Origin: Micromonospora sp. CB01531
GTDB lineage: Bacteria; Actinomycetota; Actinomycetes; Mycobacteriales; Micromonosporaceae
DNA length: 64,000 nt
Direction: 5' to 3'
Assembly: GCF_001905095.1 (NCBI RefSeq)
Contig: NZ_LWLS01000072.1
Location: 1-64,000, forward strand
In this document: in pieces, positions 16,472-25,609 of the stretch
How the letters are laid out: every line of letters begins with the position of its first letter
Numbering within the stretch: position 1 is the first letter of the stretch
Made by a program: the position numbers and the translations under genes
Notes under the pieces: generated by a model
Seen by the model: only the letters and a program-made list of their open reading frames with translations
Database searches by the model: none
Told to the model about the DNA's origin: nothing

Positions 16472-18358
16472 GCGAAGCGGGATCCCGGCTCGACGAGCGG
16501 CCTGCTGACCGCCGAGCACCGGCAGGGCGAGGTGACTGACCTTGGTGTCGATCGTGATGGTCGGCCGCGAGGTGAGCCGCTCGGCTGAGTAACTGCGGTA
16601 GCTGCCGACGATGATGACGCCGATCCGGTTGCCGGCGGAGAAGACGTAGTCTTCCGGCAGCAGCGGAATACTGATCTCGTACGTCTGGCCCGGTGTCATG
16701 GGCTCTGCCGCCGCGACGGAGTTGCGGTTCTGCCCGTCGAGGATTCCCTTGGTTACCCGCCATTGGGTGACGTTGGCCGGCCGGTACGCAACGGGCCGGT
16801 AGCACCCGTCGTCGGCTGGGCTCGACTCGCCGTAGCACTCCTCGGGCAGCGTCGTCTGGAGGACTCCGTCGCCGGTTCGGCTGTTCTGCGTGCTCGGCCC
16901 ATATTCGACCAGGATCGCGCCGAAGTAGGCCTCGTCGAGGCTCGACGATGCGGTCAGGTTGATCACGGGGGTGCCCGAGATACGTAGGTCCTCCTCGAGC
17001 GGCGGGGACAGGAAGGCCAGACGGTTCGCTGACGGCTGGTTCGGGTTGTCGATCATCGCTGCTTCGAGTTGGTTGGGGTTGTCGATGAACGAACGGGTGG
17101 TCGGCGCGCCCGCGGCCGGGGTGAGTGCGAGCCCGCCGGCGCTGTCGGTGCCGGGACGCAGCCACATGTTGACGTTGCCGGTGCGGGGGATCGGCCAGTC
17201 GGCGTGCTGCTCCCAGACGCCGACGGACGGTTCCACGTCGACCTTCGGCTCGTTCATGACGCCGTTGTTGATCCCCTGAAGCCAGTAGTCGAACCAGCGG
17301 TGCAGCGTGTCGACCCACACCTCCCGACGGAAGTCGAACGGGTCGATGTGACCAACGCGGCCGACCCACAGCTTGCGCGGGACGTCGTACGTCTTCAGCG
17401 CTTCCCAGAACTTGCTGAAGTGGTCGGGCCGGACGTTGTCGTCCTGGATGCCGTGGACGAGGAACACGCTGGCGTTGATGTTCGCGGCGTCGTCCAGGTA
17501 GTTCCGCTCGTGCCAGAACGGCGTGTAGTCGCCGTGCTCGTCGCCGTCGTTGGCCCCTATCTCGTTCCAGACCGGCGCGCACCTGGATTGACGCGCCGGG
17601 TCGTCAGCAGTGATGGTCCGGGCGAGCGATCCCAGGTAGTTGTTGCCACGCGTGACGATGCCGCCGGTACGCGTGTAGTCGTAGTAGTTGTACGGGCCTG
17701 AGATCGGAACGACCGTGGACAGGCCACTGACGCCGGACGCCGCCGCGGCCATCGCCAGCGACCCGTCGTACGACTTTCCGATCATCGCGGACTTGCCGTT
17801 GTGCCAGTCGACCACGACGGGATCGCCGTGGGAATCGTGCCCGCTGCGGCGGCCGTTGAGCCAGTCGATGACTGCCGGACCGGAGGCGTTCTCGTTCGCG
17901 CCCTGGATCGTCGGGCAGCCGGTGGAACCGGCCGTGCCGGGCATGTCGACGAGTGCAACGGCGTAGCCACGGGGCACGAAGTAGTTGTCGTAGAACAGCG
18001 GCCAGCGGTCGAGCAGGCCATCACCATCGAGGTCGGCCTTGAGTTCGGACTCGTTGCCGCGCCCCAAAGTCGCGTAGTACGGGCTGTCGTCGATGATGAC
18101 GGGCACCTTCAGGCCCTGCTCGCTCGCCGCCGGCCGGATGAGATCGACACGGATGATATCCTTGGTGCCGTCCCGGTCGCTGTCGAAGTCCGTGTCGACC
18201 CAGATCCGCTCGCGGATCGCGTCGGCGTAGCCGAACTCCGGCTGGGTGACTCCGTCCTTCACCACGATCGTCGGCGCCTCGACCCGCTCGGCGGCCATCG
18301 CCGGCGCCGTCACGGCTAGCATCGCCATCGCTGCGCCGACCGAAACGATCGCCCTCAT
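16469..18358 (-). CDS. Secreted S15/CocE-family X-Pro dipeptidyl-peptidase-like hydrolase
   Basis: 629 aa from the ATG at 18358, with GGAGGA 3 nt upstream. The N-terminus is a Sec-type signal peptide ending around AVTAPAMA-A. The alpha/beta-hydrolase part contains the nucleophile Ser196 in GKSYDG, likely acid Asp306/307 in HGIQDDNVRPDH and His337 in RVGHIDPF. The last 240 residues match the jelly-roll C-terminal domain of the family. Members release X-Pro dipeptides or hydrolyse esters outside the cell. The stop codon lies in the adjacent miniature element, so the last few residues may have been changed by that insertion; overall length is normal. Confidence 0.88.
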   Translation of the reverse strand: MRAIVSVGAAMAMLAVTAPAMAAERVEAPTIVVKDGVTQPEFGYADAIRERIWVDTDFDSDRDGTKDIIRVDLIRPAASEQGLKVPVIIDDSPYYATLGRGNESELKADLDGDGLLDRWPLFYDNYFVPRGYAVALVDMPGTAGSTGCPTIQGANENASGPAVIDWLNGRRSGHDSHGDPVVVDWHNGKSAMIGKSYDGSLAMAAAASGVSGLSTVVPISGPYNYYDYTRTGGIVTRGNNYLGSLARTITADDPARQSRCAPVWNEIGANDGDEHGDYTPFWHERNYLDDAANINASVFLVHGIQDDNVRPDHFSKFWEALKTYDVPRKLWVGRVGHIDPFDFRREVWVDTLHRWFDYWLQGINNGVMNEPKVDVEPSVGVWEQHADWPIPRTGNVNMWLRPGTDSAGGLALTPAAGAPTTRSFIDNPNQLEAAMIDNPNQPSANRLAFLSPPLEEDLRISGTPVINLTASSSLDEAYFGAILVEYGPSTQNSRTGDGVLQTTLPEECYGESSPADDGCYRPVAYRPANVTQWRVTKGILDGQNRNSVAAAEPMTPGQTYEISIPLLPEDYVFSAGNRIGVIIVGSYRSYSAERLTSRPTITIDTKVSHLALPVLGGQQAARRAGIPLR

Positions 18359-18637
18359 GGCTTCCTCCACATCCGGCCCGCGCGGCAGCGCTCACTCGGC
18401 GCGCCGACTCGACCACTACGGGGACGCTACGAAAAGGGCCGATTGGTCGTCATCAAGCAGATGCACGAAGTCCTTGGCGCGCCGCATAGACATCTGCCGA
18501 GACGCGCGTCGGTCATCGCCGGCATCGTTATCGTCGGCCGTACGCCGACGACATGTCGCTGCTGGCACCGGGGCGCCGCCGTCGCATCCGCTCGTCGCCG
18601 GCAGCCGGGCGTCGACCGACGAAAGGAGTACCTGGTC

Positions 18638-19564
18638 ATGGTTCCTGCGCCCGGTCGGGCCGCCGTGACGTTCGCCGCCACGCTCGCGCTCGCCCCGCTG
18701 ACCGCGTGCTCGACAGCCGACGCGCCGGGGGCCGCCCCGTCGAGCCCTCCGTCGAGCCCGGTCGCCACCACCCCGCCGCCCCGGGTCATGCCGGATTTCG
18801 CGCGGCTCGAAGCGGAGTTCGACGCTCGGCTCGGCGTCTACGCGATCGACACCGGCACCGGTCGTACGGTCGAGCATCGCGCCGACGACCGGTTCGGCTA
18901 CGCCTCGACCTTCAAGGCGCTCGCGGCCGCGGCGATGCTGGACGCGGCCTCAACCGCCGAGCTGAATCAGGTGGTCCGCTACGCACGGGCCGACCTGGTG
19001 ACCCACTCGCCGATCACCGAGCGGCACGTGGGGACCGGGATGACCCTGCGCGAGCTGGGCGACGCCGCCGTTCGATACAGCGACAACACCGCCGCGAACC
19101 TGCTGCTGAAGCGGCTCGGCGGCCCGGCCGGCTTCGAGCGGGCGCTGCGCGATCTCGGCGACCAGGTCACCGACCCGGAGCGGATCGAGACCGACCTCAA
19201 TGAGGCGGCCCCCGGGGACCGGCGCGACACGAGCACTCCTCGGGCCCTCGCCACCGATCTACGGGCGTACGTCCTCGGCGACGCGCTCTCCGCCGAGGAC
19301 CGTGCGGTGCTGACCGGCTGGCTCAAGGGGAATACGACCGGGGACAAGCTCATCCGGGCCGGCGTCCCGGCCGGCTGGCAGGTCGGCGACAAGACCGGCT
19401 CCGGCGGGTACGGCACCCGCAACGACACCGCGGTGATCTGGCCTCCCGACGGCGCCCCCATCGTGCTCGCGGTCCTCTCCAGTCGCGACGAGCAGGACGC
19501 GGAGTACGACGACAAGCTGATCGCCCAGGCGGCGAAGCTGACGGTCGAGGCCCTGCGCCGGTAG
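18638..19564 (+). CDS. Class A beta-lactamase, lipoprotein
   Basis: 308 aa from ATG, with AAAGGAG upstream. The signal peptide ends in a lipobox (LTAC, Cys24), so the mature enzyme is probably membrane-anchored. All class A motifs are present: Ser90-Thr-Phe-Lys93, Ser148-Asp-Asn150, Glu184 in ETDLNEAAPGD (the omega-loop general base) and Lys252-Thr-Gly in DKTGSGGYGTRND. It hydrolyses beta-lactam antibiotics in the extracytoplasmic space. A Pro/Ser-rich linker (residues 25-50) follows the lipid anchor. The gene stands alone, divergent from the S15 peptidase and convergent with the LacI gene; no regulator of the BlaI/AmpR type is near. Confidence 0.93.
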   Translation: MVPAPGRAAVTFAATLALAPLTACSTADAPGAAPSSPPSSPVATTPPPRVMPDFARLEAEFDARLGVYAIDTGTGRTVEHRADDRFGYASTFKALAAAAMLDAASTAELNQVVRYARADLVTHSPITERHVGTGMTLRELGDAAVRYSDNTAANLLLKRLGGPAGFERALRDLGDQVTDPERIETDLNEAAPGDRRDTSTPRALATDLRAYVLGDALSAEDRAVLTGWLKGNTTGDKLIRAGVPAGWQVGDKTGSGGYGTRNDTAVIWPPDGAPIVLAVLSSRDEQDAEYDDKLIAQAAKLTVEALRR

Positions 19565-19591
19565 ACGCAGCGCGTCGGATGCCGGCTGAGG

Positions 19592-20665
19592 TTACGGGTT
19601 GAGGTGGGCGGATCGGGTCAGGATCGCGGCGGTGACCGGATCGGTGGTGGCCAGGTCGGGCCGGCGCACGCGTGGCAGTGGTGCTTCGCCGTCCGCCGGC
19701 AGGGTGGCGTTCAGCATCACCGTTCGGGCTGGCTGGCCGGGGGAGCGCAGCCGATCGAGCAGCAGCTTGCCGGCCGCCTGGCCCAGTTCGTACGCGGGCT
19801 GGTGAATGACGGAGATCGCTGGCGTGAGTAGCCCGGTCCAGGGCGCGTCGTCGAAGACCACCAGCTCGACGTCCTGGCCGGGGGTGAGTTGCCGGTCGCG
19901 CAGTATGCGTAGGACGCCGACGGCCATCATGCTGTTGGCCACCAGGATGGCCTCGACGTCCGCCGTTTCCAGCAGGGCGTCCGCGGCCTGGCGGCCGCCG
20001 TTCTCGTTGAAGGCGGCGTAGCGGATGAGGTTCTCGTCGATCGGCAGTCCGGCGTCCTGTAAGGCTTCTCGGTAGCCGAGCACCCGTTCGCTGGCGGTGA
20101 AGACGCGCTGCGGTCCGGTGATACAGGCGATCCGGCGGTGGCCGTGGGCGATCATGCGGTCGACTGCCGCTCGGGCTGCGCGACGTGAGTCGATCAGGAC
20201 CGTGTCCACTGCCAGGTCTTGCCGTAACGGCCGGTCCATGGTGATGACCGGCAGGCCTCGGGACAGCAGCCGGTCGACCCGGCTGGTCGCCGACGTCGGC
20301 GTGATCAGCACGCCGGATACCCGGTACTGCGCGGCGATGCTGAGGTAGCCGTCTTCCTTCTCCGGGTTCTCGTCCGTGTTGCACAGCAGCAACGAGTACC
20401 CGGCCGACTGGGCCACGTCCTCCACGCCGCGGGTGACCTGGGTGAGGAACGGGTTCTCGATGTCCGCGATGATCAGCGCCCAGGTGGCCGAGGTCTGCTG
20501 GCGCAGGGATCGGGCCAGCGAGTTCGGCACGTAGCCGAGTTCCCGTGCGGCGCGGCGGACGCGCTCGGCGGTGTCCGGTCGTACGGCGGTGTCGGAGGCG
20601 AACACGCGCGACACGGTCGCGGTGGACACCTGGGCGAGCCGGGCCACGTCACGGATGGTGGTCAA
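19592..20665 (-). CDS. LacI-family repressor of the sugar operon
   Basis: 357 aa from the TTG at 20665, chosen for the GAAGGG 6 nt upstream and the canonical first helix TTIRDVARLAQVSTATVSRVF. The DNA-binding region includes the hinge helix (ARELGYVPNSLARSLRQ). The periplasmic-binding-protein-like domain follows (WALIIADIENPFLTQVTRGVEDVA, GVLITPTS, RRIACITG, VVFDDAPW). It lies divergently to the eight-gene sugar uptake and catabolism operon, and two 14-bp LacI-type operators lie between them, so it almost certainly represses that operon and perhaps itself until a sugar or sugar phosphate binds. Confidence 0.9.
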   Translation of the reverse strand: MTTIRDVARLAQVSTATVSRVFASDTAVRPDTAERVRRAARELGYVPNSLARSLRQQTSATWALIIADIENPFLTQVTRGVEDVAQSAGYSLLLCNTDENPEKEDGYLSIAAQYRVSGVLITPTSATSRVDRLLSRGLPVITMDRPLRQDLAVDTVLIDSRRAARAAVDRMIAHGHRRIACITGPQRVFTASERVLGYREALQDAGLPIDENLIRYAAFNENGGRQAADALLETADVEAILVANSMMAVGVLRILRDRQLTPGQDVELVVFDDAPWTGLLTPAISVIHQPAYELGQAAGKLLLDRLRSPGQPARTVMLNATLPADGEAPLPRVRRPDLATTDPVTAAILTRSAHLNP

Positions 20666-20752
20666 GGCAGGCCCTTCGCGGTGGCGTTCCGGTGGTGAGG
20701 TGAGCACAGGTTACCCGTCGGGCGGGCGGCGGTCGATGAGCCACGGACGGAA

Positions 20753-20766
20753 TGTAATCGATTACA
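20753..20766. promoter_or_regulatory. LacI-type operator, perfect palindrome
   Basis: TGTAATCGATTACA is a perfect 14-bp palindrome with the central CG typical of LacI/GalR operators. It lies 88 bp upstream of the LacI start and 177 bp before the binding-protein gene. Confidence 0.85.
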
Positions 20767-20885
20767 GATTTCCCTGGCAAGAAGCGGGCCGGTGAGGCGA
20801 GAAACATTGCCGGGCTGTGAAGGTGCTGTTGCGGCTACGTGTAAAAGTCCAGCGCAAGAGGGGGTTGTGCCTGTGGCACAGCTCA

Positions 20886-20899
20886 TGTAATCGTCTACA
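20886..20899. promoter_or_regulatory. LacI-type operator, second site
   Basis: TGTAATCGTCTACA matches 12 of 14 positions of the site at 20753 and lies 44 bp before the binding-protein start, where it would block transcription initiation or elongation. The two sites are 133 bp centre to centre, suitable for looping. A 13/14 match recurs at 31474. Confidence 0.8.
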
Positions 20900-20942
20900 T
20901 CCACGGGCCGCCTCCGGCCCCGTCCGTGGGAAGGACCTGACA

Positions 20943-22268
20943 GTGAAGCGGCAAAGAAGACTTGGCGCCGTTGCTGCGGCGACAGCGCTCACCCTCGGGC
21001 TCGCCGCATGCGCCGGCGGTGCCAGTGACAACCAGTCCACCAGCGGCGGGTCGGGATCCCTGACCTTCCGGTCGTGGAGTCCGATCGAACAGACCACCCA
21101 GCAGATGATCGCGGCGTTCAAGCAGGCGAACCCGGATGCGAAGATCGACGCGACCATCTTCAACTACCCCGAGTACCTGGTCGACCTGCAGACCCGGGCC
21201 GCGTCCAACACGATGCCCGACATCGTCGGCCTTCAGCCTGGCGCGCTCACCCAGCAGTACCGGGCAAACCTCATGCCGTTGCAGGACTGCGCCCAGAAGA
21301 CGTGGGGCGCCGACTGGCAGAAGAAGTTCTATCCGATCGGCATCGAGCAGGCCCGGATGGGCAACCCGGCCAGCGACGAGAACTTCTACACGCTCCCACT
21401 GCTGGTGCAGACCGTGAACCTCTGGGCCAACACCAAGATCTTCGACGAGAAGCACGCCCAGATCCCGCAGACCTGGGACCAGCTCAAGGCGACGGTCAAC
21501 CAGCTCAAGGGCGGGGAGTACGCGCCGTTCATGCTGCCCGCCAAGGACAGCTGGCTGCGCAACGTCGTCTTCCTGCAGATCGCCAACAACATCGAACCGG
21601 GCCTGGTCTACAAGGCCGAGGACAGCTCCGACTCGTGGACCAACCCCAAGCTCGTCGAAGCGTTCGACTACTGGGCCAAGCTCTTCACCGACGGCATCGC
21701 CCAGAAGGGCGCGATCGGCCTGGACGCCTACCCGACCGGCGCGAACCAGTTCGAGGCGGGTAACGCGGCGATGATCCCGCTCGGCGCCTGGTGGATCCAG
21801 CAGTCCGACCCGACCAAGACCGGGCTGCCGCCGTTGTCCGAGGGCATGTCCGGCTACCAGCCGTTCCTGTTCCCGACCATCCCGGGCGGCGCCGCCCAGC
21901 CGCAGCTCGTCGGCGGCATCGACGTCTCGCTGGGCATCGCCAAGAACACCAAGAACCCCGACCTGGCGTGCAAGGTGCTCACCGACTGGATCGCCGGCGC
22001 GGGCGCCCAGAAGCTGATCAACACGTTCAACGACCTGCCCGCGGTGACCGGCCTGAACCCGGAGAAGTTCACCAGCGACAAGCAGAAGCAGATCTGGACG
22101 ACCCTGACCTCGGACTGGATGCCGCAGGTGAAGTACTCCCGCTACCTGAAGACCCCGCAGATGGACACCGCGCTCGGGGACGCACTGTCCGGCATCGCCA
22201 CAGGTGAGCTGACGCCCCAGGCGGCCGCCGCGAAGGTGCAGGCGGAACAGCAGAAGGTCAACGGCTGA
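20943..22268 (+). CDS. Sugar ABC transporter substrate-binding lipoprotein
   Basis: 441 aa from GTG, with GAAGGA upstream. A lipoprotein signal ends in LAAC (Cys23) followed by a Ser/Gly-rich linker. The rest is a family 1 extracellular solute-binding protein (LTFRSWSPIEQTTQQMIAAFKQANPDAKI, MPDIVGLQPGAL, FEAGNAAMIPLGAWW, PDLACKVLTDWI). It is the first gene of the operon reaching 30344, and a strong hairpin after it suggests it is made in excess over the permeases. It binds the sugar outside the cell; the ligand is not identifiable from sequence. No ATPase gene is in the operon, so a shared MsiK-type ATPase is probably used. Confidence 0.93.
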   Translation: MKRQRRLGAVAAATALTLGLAACAGGASDNQSTSGGSGSLTFRSWSPIEQTTQQMIAAFKQANPDAKIDATIFNYPEYLVDLQTRAASNTMPDIVGLQPGALTQQYRANLMPLQDCAQKTWGADWQKKFYPIGIEQARMGNPASDENFYTLPLLVQTVNLWANTKIFDEKHAQIPQTWDQLKATVNQLKGGEYAPFMLPAKDSWLRNVVFLQIANNIEPGLVYKAEDSSDSWTNPKLVEAFDYWAKLFTDGIAQKGAIGLDAYPTGANQFEAGNAAMIPLGAWWIQQSDPTKTGLPPLSEGMSGYQPFLFPTIPGGAAQPQLVGGIDVSLGIAKNTKNPDLACKVLTDWIAGAGAQKLINTFNDLPAVTGLNPEKFTSDKQKQIWTTLTSDWMPQVKYSRYLKTPQMDTALGDALSGIATGELTPQAAAAKVQAEQQKVNG

Positions 22269-22292
22269 GCGGCCCAGGCCGCCCGAACCAGG

Positions 22293-22325
22293 CGGATGAG
22301 GGTGTGCGGCCCACACCCTCATCCG
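22293..22325 (+). terminator. Intra-operon hairpin (attenuator or mRNA stabiliser)
   Basis: Arms 22293-22306 and 22312-22325 pair perfectly over 14 bp with a 5-nt loop. The hairpin fills the 73-bp gap between the binding-protein and permease genes. In sugar ABC operons such structures protect the upstream mRNA and reduce downstream expression. Confidence 0.8.
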
Positions 22326-22341
22326 GCCACGGAGCAGACCA

Positions 22342-23253
22342 ATGAGTGACCACACCGTTCAGAAGCACACCGCTCCCCGGGAGTGGCTTGCCGGAACCCT
22401 CTTCCTGCTGCCGGCCATCGTGCTGTTCGGGATCTTCGTGATCTACCCGATCGTCTACAACTTCCAGGCCAGCAGCCTCGACTGGGACGGGGTGAACCCG
22501 GGCAGATTCGTCGGTCTCGGCAACTACACCCGGCTCTTCCAGGACCCAATCTTCCTGACCACCCTGAAGAACTCCGGCTGGTGGATCCTGCTCACCATCA
22601 TCCCGCAGGCCCTCATCGGGTTCTTCCTGGCCATGCTGCTCAACGAGAAGCTGCGTGGCCGGGCGATCTACCGGGCGATCTTCTTCATCCCCGCCGTGCT
22701 CTCCCCGGTCGTGGTGGGCATCGTCTGGCAGCGCATCTTCGACCCGTTCAACGGCGTGGTCGCCAAGCTGGGCCGGGCCACCGGGCTCGACTTCCTGGTG
22801 CACGGCTACCTCGCCGACCCGAAGACCGCAATCTTCGCCGCGATCGTCGTCAACGTGTGGATGTGGACCGGCTTCTCCATGCTGTTCTACCTCGCCGGCC
22901 TGCAGCTCATCGACAGCAGCGTGCTAGCCGCCGCCAAGATCGACGGCGCCGGCACCTGGCGCACGATCCGCAGCATCATCTGGCCCTTGCTCCGGCAGAC
23001 CCACCTGTCCCTGCTGCTGCTCGGCATCATCGGCTCGCTGAAGACCTTCGAACTCGTCTATGTCCTCACCGAGGGCGGACCCAACCACGCCTCCGAGATG
23101 CTCCCCACCTACACCTTCAAGCAGGCCTTCCAACTGCAGAGCGTCGGGTACGCCTCGACCATCAGCGCGGTCCTGCTGCTGATCGCGGTGATCAGCTCGC
23201 TGTCGATGGTGCGGGCGTTCGGATCGGGCTTCCTCACCGGAGACGAGAAATGA
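22342..23253 (+). CDS. Sugar ABC transporter permease, MalF/UgpA type
   Basis: 303 aa with six predicted membrane segments starting at LAGTLFLLPAIVLFGIFVIYPI. The ABC-permease EAA-type loop is visible as LAAAKIDGAGTWRTIRSIIWPLL, which contacts the ATPase. It pairs with the next gene, overlapping it by ATGA, to form the membrane channel of the importer fed by the lipoprotein at 20943. No ribosome site stronger than GGAGCAGACC precedes its ATG, in keeping with lower expression than the binding protein. Confidence 0.92.
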   Translation: MSDHTVQKHTAPREWLAGTLFLLPAIVLFGIFVIYPIVYNFQASSLDWDGVNPGRFVGLGNYTRLFQDPIFLTTLKNSGWWILLTIIPQALIGFFLAMLLNEKLRGRAIYRAIFFIPAVLSPVVVGIVWQRIFDPFNGVVAKLGRATGLDFLVHGYLADPKTAIFAAIVVNVWMWTGFSMLFYLAGLQLIDSSVLAAAKIDGAGTWRTIRSIIWPLLRQTHLSLLLLGIIGSLKTFELVYVLTEGGPNHASEMLPTYTFKQAFQLQSVGYASTISAVLLLIAVISSLSMVRAFGSGFLTGDEK

Positions 23254-24140
23254 CCGCTGACCGCAAGGCCATCCCGGCGACCGGCGCGCCGGCACGAGCC
23301 GACTCCGGACCGGTCCGGCCGCACCGCCGTCGCCTTCCACACTGGTCACACGCCGTTCTCGCCCCGCTGGCCGTGCTCTGGCTGACCCCGCTCGTCATGG
23401 TCGTCGGCCTGTCGTTGCTGCCCACCTCGAACCCGGGCACCACCGCCCTCGGGATGTTCCCGCAAGAGCCGTCGCTGGGCAACTACGTGCAGATCTGGAC
23501 GAACAATCCAATCCTGCGGAACCTGGTGAACAGCCTGCTGGTCACCGTCCCGTCGGTGCTGCTGGTCATCCTGTTCGGCTCGATGACCGCGTTCGCGCTG
23601 GCCCGGCTGCGCGTACCGCTCAAGGCGGTGATCTTCGGGGCGCTCACCCTGGCGCTGATCCTGCCGATGTCGAGCATCGTCGTGGCCACCTTCAAGATCC
23701 TTCAGGCCATGGGCCTGTACAACAACCTGGCCGGCCTGGTGCTCGTCTACACCGCGCTGGGCCTGCCGTTCGCGGTCATCATCATCCGTACGTCGTTCCT
23801 CGCCGTGCCGAACGAGCTGTACGAGGCGGCCATGCTGGACGGCGCCAGCAAGTTCTCCGTCTACTGGAAGGTCTACCTGCCGCTGAGCCGGCCCGCCCTG
23901 GCCGTCGTGGCGATCTGGCAGTCCATGTCGTCCTGGAACGACTTCCTGCTGCCGCTGGTCACGCTCGAGGACAACACGCTCAAGCCACTGACCCTGATCC
24001 CGCTGGCCTACCGCGGCACCTTCCTCAGCCAGCCGGGCGCGCTGTTCGCGATCCTGGTGCTCATCTCGATCCCGATCGTGGTGGTCTTCCTGCTGGTCCA
24101 GCGCCACCTGGTCAACGGCCTGTCCGGGGCGATCAAATGA
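23250..24140 (+). CDS. Sugar ABC transporter permease, MalG/UgpE type
   Basis: 296 aa from the ATG overlapping the previous stop. Six membrane segments and the EAA loop (ELYEAAMLDGASKFSVYWKV) identify a MalG-class permease. The N-terminal 35 residues are a basic, Pro-rich cytoplasmic extension. Translation is probably coupled to the upstream permease through the ATGA overlap, and the same overlap couples it to the downstream kinase, so transporter and first catabolic enzyme are co-produced. Confidence 0.92.
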   Translation: MTADRKAIPATGAPARADSGPVRPHRRRLPHWSHAVLAPLAVLWLTPLVMVVGLSLLPTSNPGTTALGMFPQEPSLGNYVQIWTNNPILRNLVNSLLVTVPSVLLVILFGSMTAFALARLRVPLKAVIFGALTLALILPMSSIVVATFKILQAMGLYNNLAGLVLVYTALGLPFAVIIIRTSFLAVPNELYEAAMLDGASKFSVYWKVYLPLSRPALAVVAIWQSMSSWNDFLLPLVTLEDNTLKPLTLIPLAYRGTFLSQPGALFAILVLISIPIVVVFLLVQRHLVNGLSGAIK

Positions 24141-25609
24141 GCCTGCTCGGCGTCGATCTGGGCACCAGCGGCGTACGGGTCGTGGCGATCTCGGCGGCCG
24201 GCGTCGAGATCGCCGGCGCGGCCCGCGCGACCACCCTGCACCGGCCGGCGCCCGGGATCGTCGAGACCGACGCCGACGAGGTACTTGCCGCGGCCACCGC
24301 GCTGCTCGCCGAGGTCGCCGCCCACGACGCGGTGGCCGCCGACCCGCCGGAGGCAATCTCGTTCAGCGTGCAGGGCGAGGCGGTCCTGCCGGTCGACGCC
24401 GAGGGCAACGCTCTCGCTCCGGCGCCGGTGAGCATGGACCGGCGCGGTGCCGGCCTGGCCGACCAGGTCACCGCGGAACTGGGCGCCGGCGAGGTGCAGC
24501 GGATCACCGGCCAGCCGCCGCACCCGATGTTCTCCGTCTACAAGATTCCCGACTGGACCGGTCCGGACGTGCGTGGCTATCGCTGCCTGGGCGACTACGT
24601 CGCCGCCCGGCTCGGCGCGCGGCCGGCGCTGGACACCAGCATGGCGGCCCGTACCGGCGGCTTCGACGTCGACCGCGGCGTCTGGTCGGCCGACCTGCTC
24701 GCCGCCGCCGGCGTCCCGGTCGCCCTGCTGCCCGAGGTGGTCCCACCGGGCACCATGATCGGCAAGCTCAGCGCCGAGGCGGCCAGCGCCACCGGACTGC
24801 CGGCCGGCCTGCCGCTCGTGGTCGGATCGCACGACCAGGCGTCGTCGTTCCTTGGCGGCGGTGGCCGGTTCGGCTCGGCGGCCGTCTTCTCCTTCGGATC
24901 CAGCGACTGCCTGACCGTCGGATCACCCGCACGTCCCGGTGGCCTCGTCGGCACCGGCCTGGCGTCGTACCCGATGGGCGAGGGCCGCTGGCTCACCCTG
25001 GCCGGCACCGCCGCGGGCGGTTGGGCGCTGGACTGGTTCGCCACGCTGGCCGGCGTCGCCGGGCCGGCCGAGCGCGACGCCCTCTTCGAGGCGGCGTCGC
25101 CCGAGCCGCCGCAGGTGCTGGTGCTGCCGTACTTCGCCGGATCCGGGACACTCGACAACGACCCGAGGGCCCGTGGTGCCGTCGTCGGGCTCACCCTCGA
25201 GACCACCCGGGAGCAGCTCGCCCGCGCCTTCCTCGAGTCGTCCGCGTTCGAGCTGCGCAAGATCGCCGACGCGCTCACCGAGCGGGGCGTCACGATCGGC
25301 GACGTACACGCCGTCGGCGGCGGCGCCCGCAGCCGCCGGGCGCTGGCCATCCGCGCCTCCGCCGCCGGGCTTGCACTGACCCCGGTGCCCGGGCACGCGG
25401 CGGCCCGCGGCGCGGCCCTGCAGGCCGGCGCCGGCATCGGCCGCTATCCGTCGCTCGCCGAGCTGCCCGCACCGGCCTGCCTGCCGGTCGCCCACCCCGA
25501 CCCCGGCACGGCCCAGTGGTACGCCGCGCAGTCGCGCCGGTTCCGTGACCTCTATCCGACCCTCATCCCGCACGACCGTAGTTTTTCCGATCCGAAGGAG
25601 ATCCGGTGA
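24137..25609 (+). CDS. FGGY-family carbohydrate kinase 1
   Basis: 490 aa. The N-terminal phosphate-binding motif LGVDLGTSGVRVVAI and the C-terminal FGGY ATPase region (FLESSAFELRKIADALTERG, HAVGGGARSRRALAI) are present, as is the central SHDQASSFLGGGG. It phosphorylates a ketose or polyol, probably the isomerised sugar imported by the adjacent transporter. It overlaps the upstream permease by ATGA and the downstream aldolase by GTGA. A second, diverged FGGY kinase ends the operon, so the pathway either has two phosphorylations or handles two substrates. The specific sugar cannot be assigned. Confidence 0.88.
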   Translation: MSLLGVDLGTSGVRVVAISAAGVEIAGAARATTLHRPAPGIVETDADEVLAAATALLAEVAAHDAVAADPPEAISFSVQGEAVLPVDAEGNALAPAPVSMDRRGAGLADQVTAELGAGEVQRITGQPPHPMFSVYKIPDWTGPDVRGYRCLGDYVAARLGARPALDTSMAARTGGFDVDRGVWSADLLAAAGVPVALLPEVVPPGTMIGKLSAEAASATGLPAGLPLVVGSHDQASSFLGGGGRFGSAAVFSFGSSDCLTVGSPARPGGLVGTGLASYPMGEGRWLTLAGTAAGGWALDWFATLAGVAGPAERDALFEAASPEPPQVLVLPYFAGSGTLDNDPRARGAVVGLTLETTREQLARAFLESSAFELRKIADALTERGVTIGDVHAVGGGARSRRALAIRASAAGLALTPVPGHAAARGAALQAGAGIGRYPSLAELPAPACLPVAHPDPGTAQWYAAQSRRFRDLYPTLIPHDRSFSDPKEIR

